Shown: piece by piece, positions 27,497 through 35,584 of the stretch
Numbering within the stretch: the first letter of the stretch is position 1
Layout of the letters: the number at the start of each line of letters is the position of its first letter
Origin: an uncultured beta proteobacterium
GTDB taxonomy: Bacteria > Pseudomonadota > Gammaproteobacteria > Burkholderiales > SG8-41
Assembly (NCBI GenBank): GCA_903933915.1
Contig: CAIZLW010000161.1
Coordinates: 1 to 36,122 of the forward strand
Length of the DNA stretch: 36,122 nt
Reading direction: 5' to 3'
Notes under the pieces: model-generated
Databases searched by the model: none
What the model was told of the DNA's origin: nothing
Seen by the model: only the letters and a program-made list of their open reading frames with translations
Made by a program: the position numbers and the translations under genes

Positions 27497-27524
27497 ATTA
27501 TCAAATTTTCACAAATACTGTCAA
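27497..27524 (-). promoter_or_regulatory. Strong sigma70-like promoter of the copper-type block
   Basis: On the minus strand TTGACA (27524-27519) is followed after 16 bases by GATAAT (27502-27497). The surrounding bases are AT-rich. Transcription would start near 27490, two or three bases before the GTG of the DUF2946 gene. No clear palindrome for CueR, CopY, Fur or Zur was recognised across it. Confidence 0.7.
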
Positions 27525-27563
27525 GCCGACGGTTAAACCCCTAAGAACGAGGGATTTTATTCC

Positions 27564-27600
27564 AAAAAAGCTGCCGCCCGGATTGACGCCGGTGCGGCAG
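27564..27600 (-). terminator. Intrinsic terminator after the ZnuD-like receptor gene
   Basis: On the minus strand CTGCCGC (27600-27594) pairs with GCGGCAG (27577-27571), followed by C and six T residues (27569-27564). It begins eight bases after the receptor stop codon. It separates the zinc-type cluster from the copper-type block. Confidence 0.85.
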
Positions 27601-27608
27601 CGAAGGCG

Positions 27609-29705
27609 TCAGAACTGCCCGCGTATCCCCAGTTGCGCACTGCGCCGGCCCAGCGGCGCGATATCTTTCAGAAAGGACACGTGATTGCGCGCCTCTTCGT
27701 TGAGCAGGTTGACGCCGCGCAGGAAGGCCTCCAGCCGGACACCCGACGCCGGCAATCGGTAACTGACCGACGCATTCAACATGGTGTAACCGTCGGTCGG
27801 CAATTCACCGGCAGCTACGCGATCCTGGCCATCGACAACAGTGGCATCGACGCGGGCACCGAGACGATCCTGGCGATAATCCACGCCGATGCCGTAACGC
27901 AAGGGTGCAATGCGCGGTAGCGGCAGACCGGTCGATTGATCCTCAGCGCGCACATAGCTTGCGTTGACCAACAGGTCGACCACGCCGCCGCGCTCCATCA
28001 CGCGAAAGCGGCCTTCGCCTTCAATGCCGCGAAACCGCGCCGGCACTGCGCGATAGGCAAACTCCGGCAGGATTTCTTCACCGGTATTCAGCGAAGTGCC
28101 GTCACCGGCATCCGGCGGATTCAGCTCGCCATCGGCGCCGCGGGTATTGCCGGAATTGACCAGCGTGATGTAATTGTCGAAGCGGTTCTGAAACACACCG
28201 ACACTACCCGAGTGTTTTCCGGATTTCATGCGTAACGTGAGATCCAGCGCTTTCGACTTTTCCTTGCCGAATGCCGAATTACCGATTTCATAAACACCGG
28301 TCGCGGCATGCGGACCATTGGCATACAGCTCGTAATAGGTCGGTGCGCGTTCGGTGTAGGCGCCATTAACGGCCAGCGCCATACCCGGGCTCAGGCTCCA
28401 GACCGCTCCGAGCGCACCGCTGTTGCCGCTGAATGTCCGGGTCTGCGCAGGATCGAAACGCGGCCCGGCGCCGCCAAATGGCACCGTACCGCCACCTTCA
28501 CTGCTGACTTCCGTACGTTCATGCCGGCCTCCGAAGGTTAGTTTTAGCGGCCCCAGGGGCAGTTCCTCGTAAAAGAAACCGGCCTTGGCATCCGTGCTGG
28601 TTGAAGGCACAAAGGCTTCGGCACCGAGTGCCGAAAAATCAAAATTGGTGAGCTGCAAACCGAACGCACCTTTGAGCGGTCCAAGATTGCCGTGGGTCGC
28701 TTCCAGGTGCATGTCGTGCCCCTTGTTGCGGAATACTGTGGCCGGAACGCCGGCATCGAGTTCTGTATGTTCGTAGTCGGTTTTACCGGCCTTGAACTTC
28801 AGCGCACGGATCGCAGTGCCCAGCTCGCGCACTTCGCCGGCGACATCCCAGCGACTGCTTTGCATGTCGATGCTGACCGTCGGTTCTGCCACCGTGCCGT
28901 AAGTCGAATTGAAATCGGAACGGGAAATACCGATGTAGCCGTTGGCCCAGGTCTGCGAAACGCCAAAGGAACCGCCGTCTGATTTTGCCGCGCTGTTGGG
29001 CAGAGTGCCTTGGGCTTCGACGGGCTGCGGGTCAGAAGCGCGCAAACGGGCGGATCGGGCAAAACCTTTTATTTTCAGGTCGTCAGTGTCGCGGGAATAA
29101 ACGTCAGCATGCAGTGCAAGACTGCCGTTGCCCGCCTCAAAAACGACAGCACCCGCCTTTTCCCGCTCGGCGCCGCCGAAGCGGCCTTCAACGCGTCCGT
29201 TGACACCCTGTATTGCCGCTTGCGGAATGCGGTTATCGATGACATTGACCACACCGCCAACGGCGCTGCCGCCGTAGAACAATGCCGCCGGTCCGCGCAC
29301 GACTTCCGCGCGTTCGATCACCAGCGGATCGATCGATACCGCGTGGTCAAAACTCAGCGAAGAGGCGTCCAGCATGCCGATGCCGTTCTGCAGCAGGCGG
29401 ATGCGGTCACCATCAAGGCCGCGGATCACCGGACGGCTGGCGTTGGGGCCGAAACCGGTCGCGGCCACCCCGGGCAGGCCGTCCAGCGTGTCGCCGAGCG
29501 TGGAACGGCGCAGGCGGAACAATTCTTCGCCCTGCACCACCGATGCCGGTGATGCCATTTCGAACAAATCGCTGCCCAGCGGATTGCCGGTGACGATGAC
29601 TTCCGGCAGTGTCGCCGGTGACGTTTTATTGCTGACCTGCGCGTGGACGGTCGTGGCATGCGCCGCGACCGCCATCAGCGCAAGCATAAAGGGCTTGCTG
29701 CTCAT
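27609..29705 (-). CDS. znuD: ZnuD-like TonB-dependent zinc receptor
   Basis: The 698-residue protein has a signal peptide ending TTVHAQ and a TonB box at LPEVIVTGNP. The plug carries TLGDTLDGLPGVAATGFGPNASRPVIRG, LDGDRIRLLQNG and IERAEVVRGPAALFYGGSAVGGVVNV, the signature of the ZnuD group of zinc and haem receptors. The barrel ends QLGIRGQF. The ATG at 29705 has GGAGA six bases upstream; 11 earlier in-frame codons are dropped. The gene lies at the end of a run of zinc-starvation-type genes, which supports zinc as ligand. The symbol rests on similarity recalled, not on a search. Confidence 0.82.
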   Translation of the reverse strand: MSSKPFMLALMAVAAHATTVHAQVSNKTSPATLPEVIVTGNPLGSDLFEMASPASVVQGEELFRLRRSTLGDTLDGLPGVAATGFGPNASRPVIRGLDGDRIRLLQNGIGMLDASSLSFDHAVSIDPLVIERAEVVRGPAALFYGGSAVGGVVNVIDNRIPQAAIQGVNGRVEGRFGGAEREKAGAVVFEAGNGSLALHADVYSRDTDDLKIKGFARSARLRASDPQPVEAQGTLPNSAAKSDGGSFGVSQTWANGYIGISRSDFNSTYGTVAEPTVSIDMQSSRWDVAGEVRELGTAIRALKFKAGKTDYEHTELDAGVPATVFRNKGHDMHLEATHGNLGPLKGAFGLQLTNFDFSALGAEAFVPSTSTDAKAGFFYEELPLGPLKLTFGGRHERTEVSSEGGGTVPFGGAGPRFDPAQTRTFSGNSGALGAVWSLSPGMALAVNGAYTERAPTYYELYANGPHAATGVYEIGNSAFGKEKSKALDLTLRMKSGKHSGSVGVFQNRFDNYITLVNSGNTRGADGELNPPDAGDGTSLNTGEEILPEFAYRAVPARFRGIEGEGRFRVMERGGVVDLLVNASYVRAEDQSTGLPLPRIAPLRYGIGVDYRQDRLGARVDATVVDGQDRVAAGELPTDGYTMLNASVSYRLPASGVRLEAFLRGVNLLNEEARNHVSFLKDIAPLGRRSAQLGIRGQF

Positions 29706-29805
29706 GACGTTCTCCGTATGACGGAACGGCGCGCGCAACCTCAGGCCGGCGCATCACGCTCCGCTAATTAATCAGGATGGGAACACCGGCCGGGCCGGTG
29801 GTGTG

Positions 29806-30207
29806 TCAGGAGCGGACCGGAGGGCCGCGGGAATCGTACGGAACATCAGCCGTCGTGCCGCGCGACTGCGGCACGATAACGACATGGGCAACAGCTTCGG
29901 TCGCCGAGAAATGAAACGCGTGATCGGCGTGCATGCCGCCGAGCACCTGGCTGTAAACCAGATCAAAAGCGCACTGCTCGGAAACAATGCGTTTGCCCGG
30001 CGCCTGGTGCTGATCAAGCGCATCGCTGTGCGCTTGATACAGCGGCGACTGTGCCTGCAGCGCCGCGACGGATTCATGGGCATGCCCGGCGGCATGACCC
30101 AGCGCATGGGTCAGTGCGCCCTGCTGCGCCACCAGCAACAGCAGCGCCAGCAGCCATCGCAAGGTGATGGCGCGCAACACTCTGGCGAGCAGCGGCAAAC
30201 GAGGCAT
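29806..30207 (-). CDS. His-rich exported protein with RGPP C-terminus
   Basis: The 133-residue protein has an Arg-rich start and hydrophobic signal or anchor (about 10-30), then many histidines in clusters (THALGHAAGHAHES, YQAHSDALDQHQ, MHADHAFHF), one Cys in SEQCAFDL and a C-terminal DSRGPPVRS resembling the end of DUF2946 proteins. It follows the DUF3299 gene by 13 bases and precedes the ZnuD-like receptor gene. A periplasmic zinc-binding or zinc-buffering role is inferred from composition and context. The 100-base gap to the receptor holds a short palindrome at 29784-29800 but no T-run. Confidence 0.72.
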   Translation of the reverse strand: MPRLPLLARVLRAITLRWLLALLLLVAQQGALTHALGHAAGHAHESVAALQAQSPLYQAHSDALDQHQAPGKRIVSEQCAFDLVYSQVLGGMHADHAFHFSATEAVAHVVIVPQSRGTTADVPYDSRGPPVRS

Positions 30208-30220
30208 GGCTATTGCGGAA

Positions 30221-30748
30221 TCAGCGCGGCGTGGTCACGGCAACCGCGTCGGTCAGCCGGTAATAAAGCCCCATCGAGTCATCGCGCAGCACGGTGAAGC
30301 GGCCGGAGACAACGATGGGCTCAAAGCCGTATTTCACCGGCGTCTTGGCCTGAACTTCAACCATTTGCTCCGGGCCGCCGGGCATGCAGAACGAGCAGGT
30401 GGGTGGCAGCGCGGCGAGGATGAAACGCTTCTGCCGCTCCCCCATATCCAGCGGCATCATAAAGCCCTGAATTCGCACTTCCTGCTTGTCGAGCGTCGCC
30501 ACACTTTTGCCAAATTCAGGCATGAAGCGATCTTTCTGCTTCACGGTTTTGACATCAGCCAGCGTCTTCCAGGACGTCACCCCCTTCAGTTCGGGTAACG
30601 GTTTGAAGGCATACGGTGAAGGCGGCAAATTGGCATCCGCATCCAAGGGTTTTTTCATCAAATCATTCTTGCCTGCGGAACCCTGGAATCCCTGCGCGCT
30701 GGCCGAGACCGCCAATGCAAGCATGATTGCGCCAAGTTGAATTTTCAT
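30221..30748 (-). CDS. DUF3299-domain exported protein
   Basis: The 175-residue protein has a signal peptide ending VSASAQ. It then has the DUF3299 features SWKTLADV, FGKSVATLDKQEVRIQGFMMPLD and ILAALPPTCSFCMPGGPEQMVEV, where a Cys-x-x-Cys pair lies near the conserved PGGP. Biochemical function is unknown. In Pseudomonas the Zur-regulated PA4063-PA4066 cluster, as I recall it, joins a protein of this kind to an ABC ATPase and permease; the same set is present here. No Shine-Dalgarno sequence precedes the ATG, and a possible -10 box ends six bases before it. Confidence 0.83.
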   Translation of the reverse strand: MKIQLGAIMLALAVSASAQGFQGSAGKNDLMKKPLDADANLPPSPYAFKPLPELKGVTSWKTLADVKTVKQKDRFMPEFGKSVATLDKQEVRIQGFMMPLDMGERQKRFILAALPPTCSFCMPGGPEQMVEVQAKTPVKYGFEPIVVSGRFTVLRDDSMGLYYRLTDAVAVTTPR

Positions 30749-30754
30749 AAGTTT

Positions 30755-30784
30755 AATATAATGAATAAAATCAATTAGTTACAA
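30755..30784 (-). promoter_or_regulatory. Possible promoter before the DUF3299 gene
   Basis: On the minus strand TTGTAA (30784-30779) and TATATT (30760-30755) are spaced by 18 bases in a very AT-rich 60-base gap. Transcription would begin at or next to the ATG, giving a leaderless mRNA. The stretch TTATATTA resembles half of a Zur-type box, but no full palindrome is present. The call is weak. Confidence 0.35.
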
Positions 30785-30808
30785 GGATTCCGCAAGGTCT
30801 GCAGCCGA

Positions 30809-31075
30809 CTAGTGGCTGTGCTTCATCCCGCAGTATTTGCCGATTGCCAGCCCTTTGCAATCCTTGGCCAACTGGCCGTGACATTCCTTTTCGGATTTGC
30901 CGGCTTCAAAACATTTCGCCGCATTGAGATGGGCCTCGGCCATCGCGCGATGATCGGCGATGTCTTTTTTCGCTTCTGCGGCGCCGTGGGGTTTGGCTTT
31001 CTCTGCAGCCAGTGCCGGTTGTACGGCTAGGGCCGCCACAATCATGGCTGTCGTAATGAATCCAATGTTTTTCAT
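30809..31075 (-). CDS. Small exported Cys/His-rich protein
   Basis: The 88-residue protein has a signal peptide ending PALAAEK. The mature part has four cysteines (C55, C65, C73, C82) and several histidines, ending KYCGMKHSH. The Cys pairs sit on predicted helices and could form disulfides or a zinc site. GGAG lies eight bases before the ATG. It stands between the ABC permease gene and the DUF3299 gene, so it is probably a periplasmic partner of that transporter. I do not recognise a named family with certainty. Confidence 0.72.
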   Translation of the reverse strand: MKNIGFITTAMIVAALAVQPALAAEKAKPHGAAEAKKDIADHRAMAEAHLNAAKCFEAGKSEKECHGQLAKDCKGLAIGKYCGMKHSH

Positions 31076-31129
31076 GGGTTGATCTCCAGGGTTAAGTTAA
31101 TGAATCAATCGGCCGCCGGTAAAGCTGCT

Positions 31130-32341
31130 TCAGCCGCGAGCCAGCGTGCCTGCAATATCGGTGCGATACGCACGCCACGCCGGCACCAGCGCAGCAAGAG
31201 CACCAACAACAATCGAAAATCCGAGAATCACGAATTCCTCCGGCAGCCACAGGCGCCCCGTCATGCTGCCCTGCTGGGCCGCTCGCATCGCGTAACCGAC
31301 GATTTCGGCAAAACCATGTCCCAACGCGATGCCGAGCAAACCGCCGGCGCCGGCGAGCAACATTCCCTCTCCGAGCAATAACGCCATCAGGCGTTGCGGA
31401 GAAGCGCCCAGGGTTCGCATGATTGCGAGGTCGTAACGCCGCTCTTCCAGCGCGTTATAAAGTGCGATAAACACCGACAGCGCTGCACTGAATACCAGCA
31501 CCAGCGCAAAGCCGCGCAGCACGTCGGTGCCAACACCGATGATGCTGAACAATCGTGCAGTCTCGTACGCCGGTGAAGCCGCCTGCATGTCGCTGTTGTT
31601 GTTGACGTAACGGGGCAGGATCGCTGCCGCCAGCGGGCTCGCATACTGCACCAGCAGCGCGGTGTATTCCTTGTCTTCGTCCTTCATCTGTGCGGCGACA
31701 TTCTCGATATCGTGTATGCCCTGATGTTCGGCATGTACCGCCCACACGCTTTCGACCGAGGTCAGCACCAGCCGGTCCAGCACTGTTCCGCTAGGTGCCA
31801 GCACGCCAACTACGGTGTAGTCCGCGCCCTCATGCATGTCCCCGCCATCACCAAGTCCGTGCGCCCCGGCGAATTTCGCCCGGAGGCCATGCCCGGTGCG
31901 CGCGGCGACTTCAGCGCCGATGACCACATCCAGGGGCTTTTCCCACAGCCGGCCGGTCGCCAGTTGCGCACCATAAAGCGCGACATAGTCATGGTTGGTG
32001 CCGGCAATACGAAAGCCGCGGTAACTGTCCCCCAGCGCCAGCGGGATGGTTTTCTTGACAGCACGGTGCGCGGCGATTTCCTTCGCCTGCTTGTAAGCGA
32101 TGTTACCGGTCGGCACATCCAGGTGATAAATCGCCGACAGGATGATCTGCAAGGGGCTGCCCTTGGCACCGATCACCAAATCAATGCCTTCGGCGTCGCG
32201 GCGCATACGTTGATCAAGCTGCGTGGTCGCCAGCAGGAGTAAGGTGATGGTGCCGATACCCAGCGCAAACAGTACAACCTGCAGCGTTGTATTCAAGGCG
32301 CGGGCGCGCAGATAACTCGCCGACAGTTTGACGAGATTCAT
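31130..32341 (-). CDS. FtsX/MacB-type ABC transporter permease
   Basis: The 403-residue protein has an N-terminal membrane helix (about 15-40), a large periplasmic domain (about 45-270), and three C-terminal membrane helices with the FtsX signature YNALEERRYDLAIMRTLGASPQRLM and a final VPAWRAYRTDIAGTLARG. Such permeases work as mechanotransmission pumps or lipoprotein extractors, not as classical metal importers. The ATG at 32341 overlaps the ATPase stop as ATGA. The surrounding zinc-type genes suggest that it is made under zinc shortage. The substrate is unknown. Confidence 0.85.
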   Translation of the reverse strand: MNLVKLSASYLRARALNTTLQVVLFALGIGTITLLLLATTQLDQRMRRDAEGIDLVIGAKGSPLQIILSAIYHLDVPTGNIAYKQAKEIAAHRAVKKTIPLALGDSYRGFRIAGTNHDYVALYGAQLATGRLWEKPLDVVIGAEVAARTGHGLRAKFAGAHGLGDGGDMHEGADYTVVGVLAPSGTVLDRLVLTSVESVWAVHAEHQGIHDIENVAAQMKDEDKEYTALLVQYASPLAAAILPRYVNNNSDMQAASPAYETARLFSIIGVGTDVLRGFALVLVFSAALSVFIALYNALEERRYDLAIMRTLGASPQRLMALLLGEGMLLAGAGGLLGIALGHGFAEIVGYAMRAAQQGSMTGRLWLPEEFVILGFSIVVGALAALVPAWRAYRTDIAGTLARG

Positions 32342-32982
32342 TGTGTCGCCCCCAGCTGGAAATGGTTCGAAACCCGGGCCTTCACACGCTGGTCGTGTGT
32401 CGCGATGACCAGCGTCGCACCGCACGCCGCCGCCTGGGAGAGGAGCAGATCCAGCACCTGTGTGCATCGCGCATCGTCGAGATTCGAAGTCGGTTCATCA
32501 GCGATCAACAGGCGGGGCCGGTTGACCACGGCACGCGCGATCGCGACACGCTGAGCCTGTCCGTGCGACAGCGCGTGAGGGTGGGCGTCCGCCTTGTCGG
32601 CAAGATCCAGCCCTTCGAGCACTTCCCGGACACGCCCGCTGTCCTGCTTCACACCGGCAAGATATTGCGCGAGCAATACGTTCTGGGCCACGGTAAGGCT
32701 GGAAAGCAAATGCAGGCGCTGGAGGACGACGCCGATATTGCGGCCGCGGAAGCGGTCAAGATCGCTTGCCAGTAACCCGCTGAAATCCTGGTCGGCGACC
32801 ACAGCCCGCCCGGAGGTCGGACGCAGAATGCCGGCAAGAATATGCAACAGTGTCGTTTTGCCGCTGCCCGAAGGCCCCAGCATCAGCCATTGATCGCCTT
32901 GCTGCGCAACCCATGCGTCGACCCGCAAGACCTCCTTGCCGGCATACTGGTGACGCACATCGCGCAGTTCAAACACACTCAT
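32338..32982 (-). CDS. ABC transporter ATP-binding protein (LolD/MacB type)
   Basis: The 214-residue ATPase shows Walker [10 protein letters not shown] (36-44), Q-loop near [14 protein letters not shown], signature [14 protein letters not shown] (138-151, with His in place of the first Gly of LSGGQ), Walker [13 protein letters not shown] (158-169) and H-loop ATHD (H196). It belongs to the subfamily that pairs with FtsX-like permeases. The ATG at 32982 overlaps the stop of the COG0523 gene by four bases, and the permease start overlaps its own stop, so all three are translationally coupled. Confidence 0.9.
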   Translation of the reverse strand: MSVFELRDVRHQYAGKEVLRVDAWVAQQGDQWLMLGPSGSGKTTLLHILAGILRPTSGRAVVADQDFSGLLASDLDRFRGRNIGVVLQRLHLLSSLTVAQNVLLAQYLAGVKQDSGRVREVLEGLDLADKADAHPHALSHGQAQRVAIARAVVNRPRLLIADEPTSNLDDARCTQVLDLLLSQAAACGATLVIATHDQRVKARVSNHFQLGATQ

Positions 32983-34202
32983 TCCTCTTCGATCTCTGTC
33001 CAGGGTGGAAACGGGTCCTGGAAACGCTGCCACTCGCTTTCGCCTGCAGTCATTTCCGCATCGGTCAACAGACAGTCATCGAGCAATCGCTGGATCTCGA
33101 CCTGATCCATCCCGATACCAATAAACACCAGCTCCTGCCTGCGATCCCCGAAGTCTCCAACTGATTTCTGATCGATAAGTTTGATGTATTCCGGATCTTT
33201 AGGCCAGTCCTTGCGATCCACGGCAGCCCACCACAGGCCAGCGGCACTATGCCGGCAAACCCCGCCGGCCTGCGACCATGACCCGGCAAAGTCCATACGC
33301 GTCGCCAGCCAGAAGTAGCCTTTGGACCGGAGCACGCCGTCCCATTCAGACCGGATCAGATCCATAAATCGCTGCGGATGAAACGGCCGGCGCGAACGAT
33401 AGACAAAACTTGAAATGCCGTATTCCTCGGTCTCCGGCAGATGTTCACCCCTCATTTCCTTTAACCAGCCCGGCGCAGCCGATGCGCGATCAAAATCAAA
33501 ACGTCCGGTATCCAGAATCTTTTGCAAGGGCACTTCACCGAACTTTGAGACCACGATTTCAGCCTCGGGATTGAGGGTATGCAGGATTGAAGCCAGGCGC
33601 GCCATCTCATCCATGGTCACCAAATCACCCTTGTTGACGACAATCACGTCGGCAAATTCGATCTGGTTGACCAGCAGATCAACCACCGTACGCTCGTCTT
33701 CCTCTCCCAGACTTTCACCGCGATCGTGCAGATAATCACTTGATGCGTAATCTTTCAGAAAGTTGTAGGCATCAACAACCGTAACCATGGTGTCCAGTCG
33801 CGCAACATCTGAAAGGCTGCGGTCTTCTTCATCGCGAAAAGTGAAGGTTTCGGCAACAGGCAGAGGCTCCGAAATGCCGGTCGACTCGATCAGCAGATAG
33901 TCGAAGCGGCCCTCGCGCGCAAGCTTGTTGATCTCGACCAGCAGGTCTTCGCGCAGTGTGCAGCAGATGCAGCCATTGGACATCTCGACAAGCTTTTCCT
34001 CCGCCCTCGACAGCGCCGCGCCGCCTTCGCGCACCAGTTGCGCGTCGATATTGACTTCGGACATGTCGTTGACGATAACGGCCACGCGCAGGCCTTCGCG
34101 GTTGTTTAGCACATGGTTCAGCAGTGTGGTCTTTCCGGCCCCGAGAAATCCGGAAAGCACCGTAACCGGCAGGCGGTCGGGCAGGGAATTGGCTTGTGTC
34201 AT
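32979..34202 (-). CDS. COG0523 (CobW/ZigA-type) GTPase, putative zinc metallochaperone
   Basis: The 407-residue protein has a Walker [14 protein letters not shown] (18-30), the metal-binding GCICC motif (C78, C80, C81), ESTGISEP switch and the VVNKGDLV G4 motif. The C-terminal CobW domain includes [15 protein letters not shown] and KGYFWLATR. This subgroup, with YciC/ZigA, is expressed under zinc starvation and is thought to pass zinc to client enzymes using GTP. It starts 14 bases after a small unknown gene and overlaps the ABC ATPase gene. The protein is complete, unlike the second COG0523 gene at the window edge. Confidence 0.9.
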   Translation of the reverse strand: MTQANSLPDRLPVTVLSGFLGAGKTTLLNHVLNNREGLRVAVIVNDMSEVNIDAQLVREGGAALSRAEEKLVEMSNGCICCTLREDLLVEINKLAREGRFDYLLIESTGISEPLPVAETFTFRDEEDRSLSDVARLDTMVTVVDAYNFLKDYASSDYLHDRGESLGEEDERTVVDLLVNQIEFADVIVVNKGDLVTMDEMARLASILHTLNPEAEIVVSKFGEVPLQKILDTGRFDFDRASAAPGWLKEMRGEHLPETEEYGISSFVYRSRRPFHPQRFMDLIRSEWDGVLRSKGYFWLATRMDFAGSWSQAGGVCRHSAAGLWWAAVDRKDWPKDPEYIKLIDQKSVGDFGDRRQELVFIGIGMDQVEIQRLLDDCLLTDAEMTAGESEWQRFQDPFPPWTEIEEE

Positions 34203-34216
34203 GGCAGTAACCCCTT

Positions 34217-34495
34217 CTACTGGCGGGTGTAGGGCGCGCCGGTATGGCTTTGCGCGACATGGGCAGCCAGTTGCCCGAGCACACCGGCAACACCGAGCGG
34301 GCCATAGGCGTCAACCAGTCGCGGCAGCAGTTCGGCGATCAACACGGCATTGACCGTCGCCTTGTCGATCCCCCTGTTGTCGCAGTTCAAAAGCGCGCCA
34401 CGGATCTCGGACACCACCACAGCATGTTCAGCGGACATGACTTCAGACACGTCTTCCGCACGGGGCAGCCCGTTCAAATCGTCGATGTTCATCAT
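34217..34495 (-). CDS. Small protein of unknown function in the zinc-type cluster
   Basis: The 92-residue protein has no signal peptide and reads as a soluble helical protein: [21 protein letters not shown], then [33 protein letters not shown] and [18 protein letters not shown] do not recognise the family. Its ATG overlaps the DUF1826 stop (ATGA) and a COG0523 gene follows after 14 bases, so it is a coupled member of the operon. The alternating Ala/Val/Leu pattern suggests helix packing or dimerisation. Confidence 0.72.
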   Translation of the reverse strand: MMNIDDLNGLPRAEDVSEVMSAEHAVVVSEIRGALLNCDNRGIDKATVNAVLIAELLPRLVDAYGPLGVAGVLGQLAAHVAQSHTGAPYTRQ

Positions 34496-35154
34496 TTCAC
34501 CTCATCTATGCACAGTCTCAGCCGGCGTTCACCGGCCATCTCGATCGGCGGAGAACGATGGACAATGCCGTTGCCGGCATTGCCCGGATACGACTCGCCC
34601 TTCTGCACCGTCACCCACCACGGCCTGCAACTGCGAATCTGCCCCGTCCTCGAGACAATGGCGCGATTGGCGGCATCGAAGCTGCGTCCCTGCGCCATCA
34701 ACTGGTCGCGGCGCACATTGTCATTGGTCACCCACTGCGTTCCGAAACCGCTGTAGGTCACCAGCAAACGCAGCGCCGCCGCGTCAACGTGGAACAGTCG
34801 GCAAGCATCGGTGGAAACGCTTTCGAGATGCACGCGCAAGGTTGCACAGCCCGAAATGCGGCCGAAACGTCGCACCAAATAATCGATATCGGCGGCCAGC
34901 ATGTCGCGAGCGCCGCAGGCCGGAAGATCGGCCAGAAACATCCAGACCTCGGGGTCGTCACTGTGCAGTACTGCCTCGACATCCAGATCGTGAGCAGCGT
35001 TGAAAGCATCGACCAGCCCGCTCATCTGCGGCTCCTGCTCGCGCCTCCACACCACCAGATTGACGCCAGATGTGTGGATGGCCTCAAGGTCGCCGGCACC
35101 GCGCGCGTAGCGAAAATGGAATGGCAACACCACGTTCAGCGCATCAGTGGCCAT
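34492..35154 (-). CDS. DUF1826-family protein
   Basis: The 220-residue protein matches DUF1826, a soluble family often found in Zur-regulated clusters: VVWRREQEP, HVDAAALRLLVTYSGFGTQWV with the usual His/Asp pair, SRTGQIRSC and HRSPPIEMAGERRLRLCID. The H-x-D plus later HRSP arrangement recalls a cupin or oxygenase-like metal site, but function is not established. The ATG at 35154 overlaps the dksA-like gene by 11 bases; 50 in-frame codons before it lie inside that gene and look like shadow. It is coupled downstream to the small 92-residue protein. Confidence 0.83.
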   Translation of the reverse strand: MATDALNVVLPFHFRYARGAGDLEAIHTSGVNLVVWRREQEPQMSGLVDAFNAAHDLDVEAVLHSDDPEVWMFLADLPACGARDMLAADIDYLVRRFGRISGCATLRVHLESVSTDACRLFHVDAAALRLLVTYSGFGTQWVTNDNVRRDQLMAQGRSFDAANRAIVSRTGQIRSCRPWWVTVQKGESYPGNAGNGIVHRSPPIEMAGERRLRLCIDEVK

Positions 35155-35584
35155 AAACACGCTCCCGCTTCTCGCGCCGCTCCTGAGCCTCCAGACACAG
35201 CGTTGCGGTCGGCCGCGCCAAAAGCCTCTGCAGGCCGATGGCCTCTCCAGTTTCCTCGCACCAGCCATAACTGCCGTCTTCGATCCGCTCGAGCACCTGC
35301 GCAATCTTGCGCATCAGCTTGCGTTCGCGGTCACGGGTTCGCAATTCGATCGCCTGCTCTTCTTCCTGAGTTGCACGATCCATCGGATCAGTGGCGACTT
35401 CGACTTGCTGCAGGTGGGCACCGGTCTCCCTGACGTTGTCGATCAAAGTCTGGCGCATCGTCAGCAGTTGGTTCCGGAAAAATGCGATCTGCAGCGCGCT
35501 CATATATTCACGCTCCGGCATCGCCAGCAGTTCGACGGCACTGGCAGGTGCCCGGCTCACTTTTTTCAGATTACGGACGCTCAT
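35144..35584 (-). CDS. dksA2: DksA2-type RNA polymerase regulator lacking a full zinc finger
   Basis: DksA binds the RNA polymerase secondary channel and works with ppGpp. This 146-residue paralogue keeps the coiled-coil tip DPMDRATQEEE (D66, D69, A71) and the helix ELRTRDRERKLMRKI. Its finger has only two of the four usual cysteines: C109-E-E-T112 and C130-L-E-A133. The same C-T-C-A pattern is known in Pseudomonas aeruginosa DksA2, which replaces zinc-dependent DksA when zinc is scarce and is Zur-regulated. It overlaps the COG0523 gene stop by one base and the DUF1826 start by 11. Confidence 0.9.
   Translation of the reverse strand: MSVRNLKKVSRAPASAVELLAMPEREYMSALQIAFFRNQLLTMRQTLIDNVRETGAHLQQVEVATDPMDRATQEEEQAIELRTRDRERKLMRKIAQVLERIEDGSYGWCEETGEAIGLQRLLARPTATLCLEAQERREKRERVYGH

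Noticed and set aside
27480-27540. Fur or CueR operator at the copper-type promoter
   Set aside because: GATAATC gives only one part of a Fur box and the flanking bases do not match. The 16-base spacer and lack of dyad do not fit a CueR/MerR promoter.
29784-29800. Terminator between the His-rich gene and the ZnuD-like gene
   Set aside because: The CACCGGCC/GGCCGGTG palindrome has almost no loop and no following T-run on either strand.
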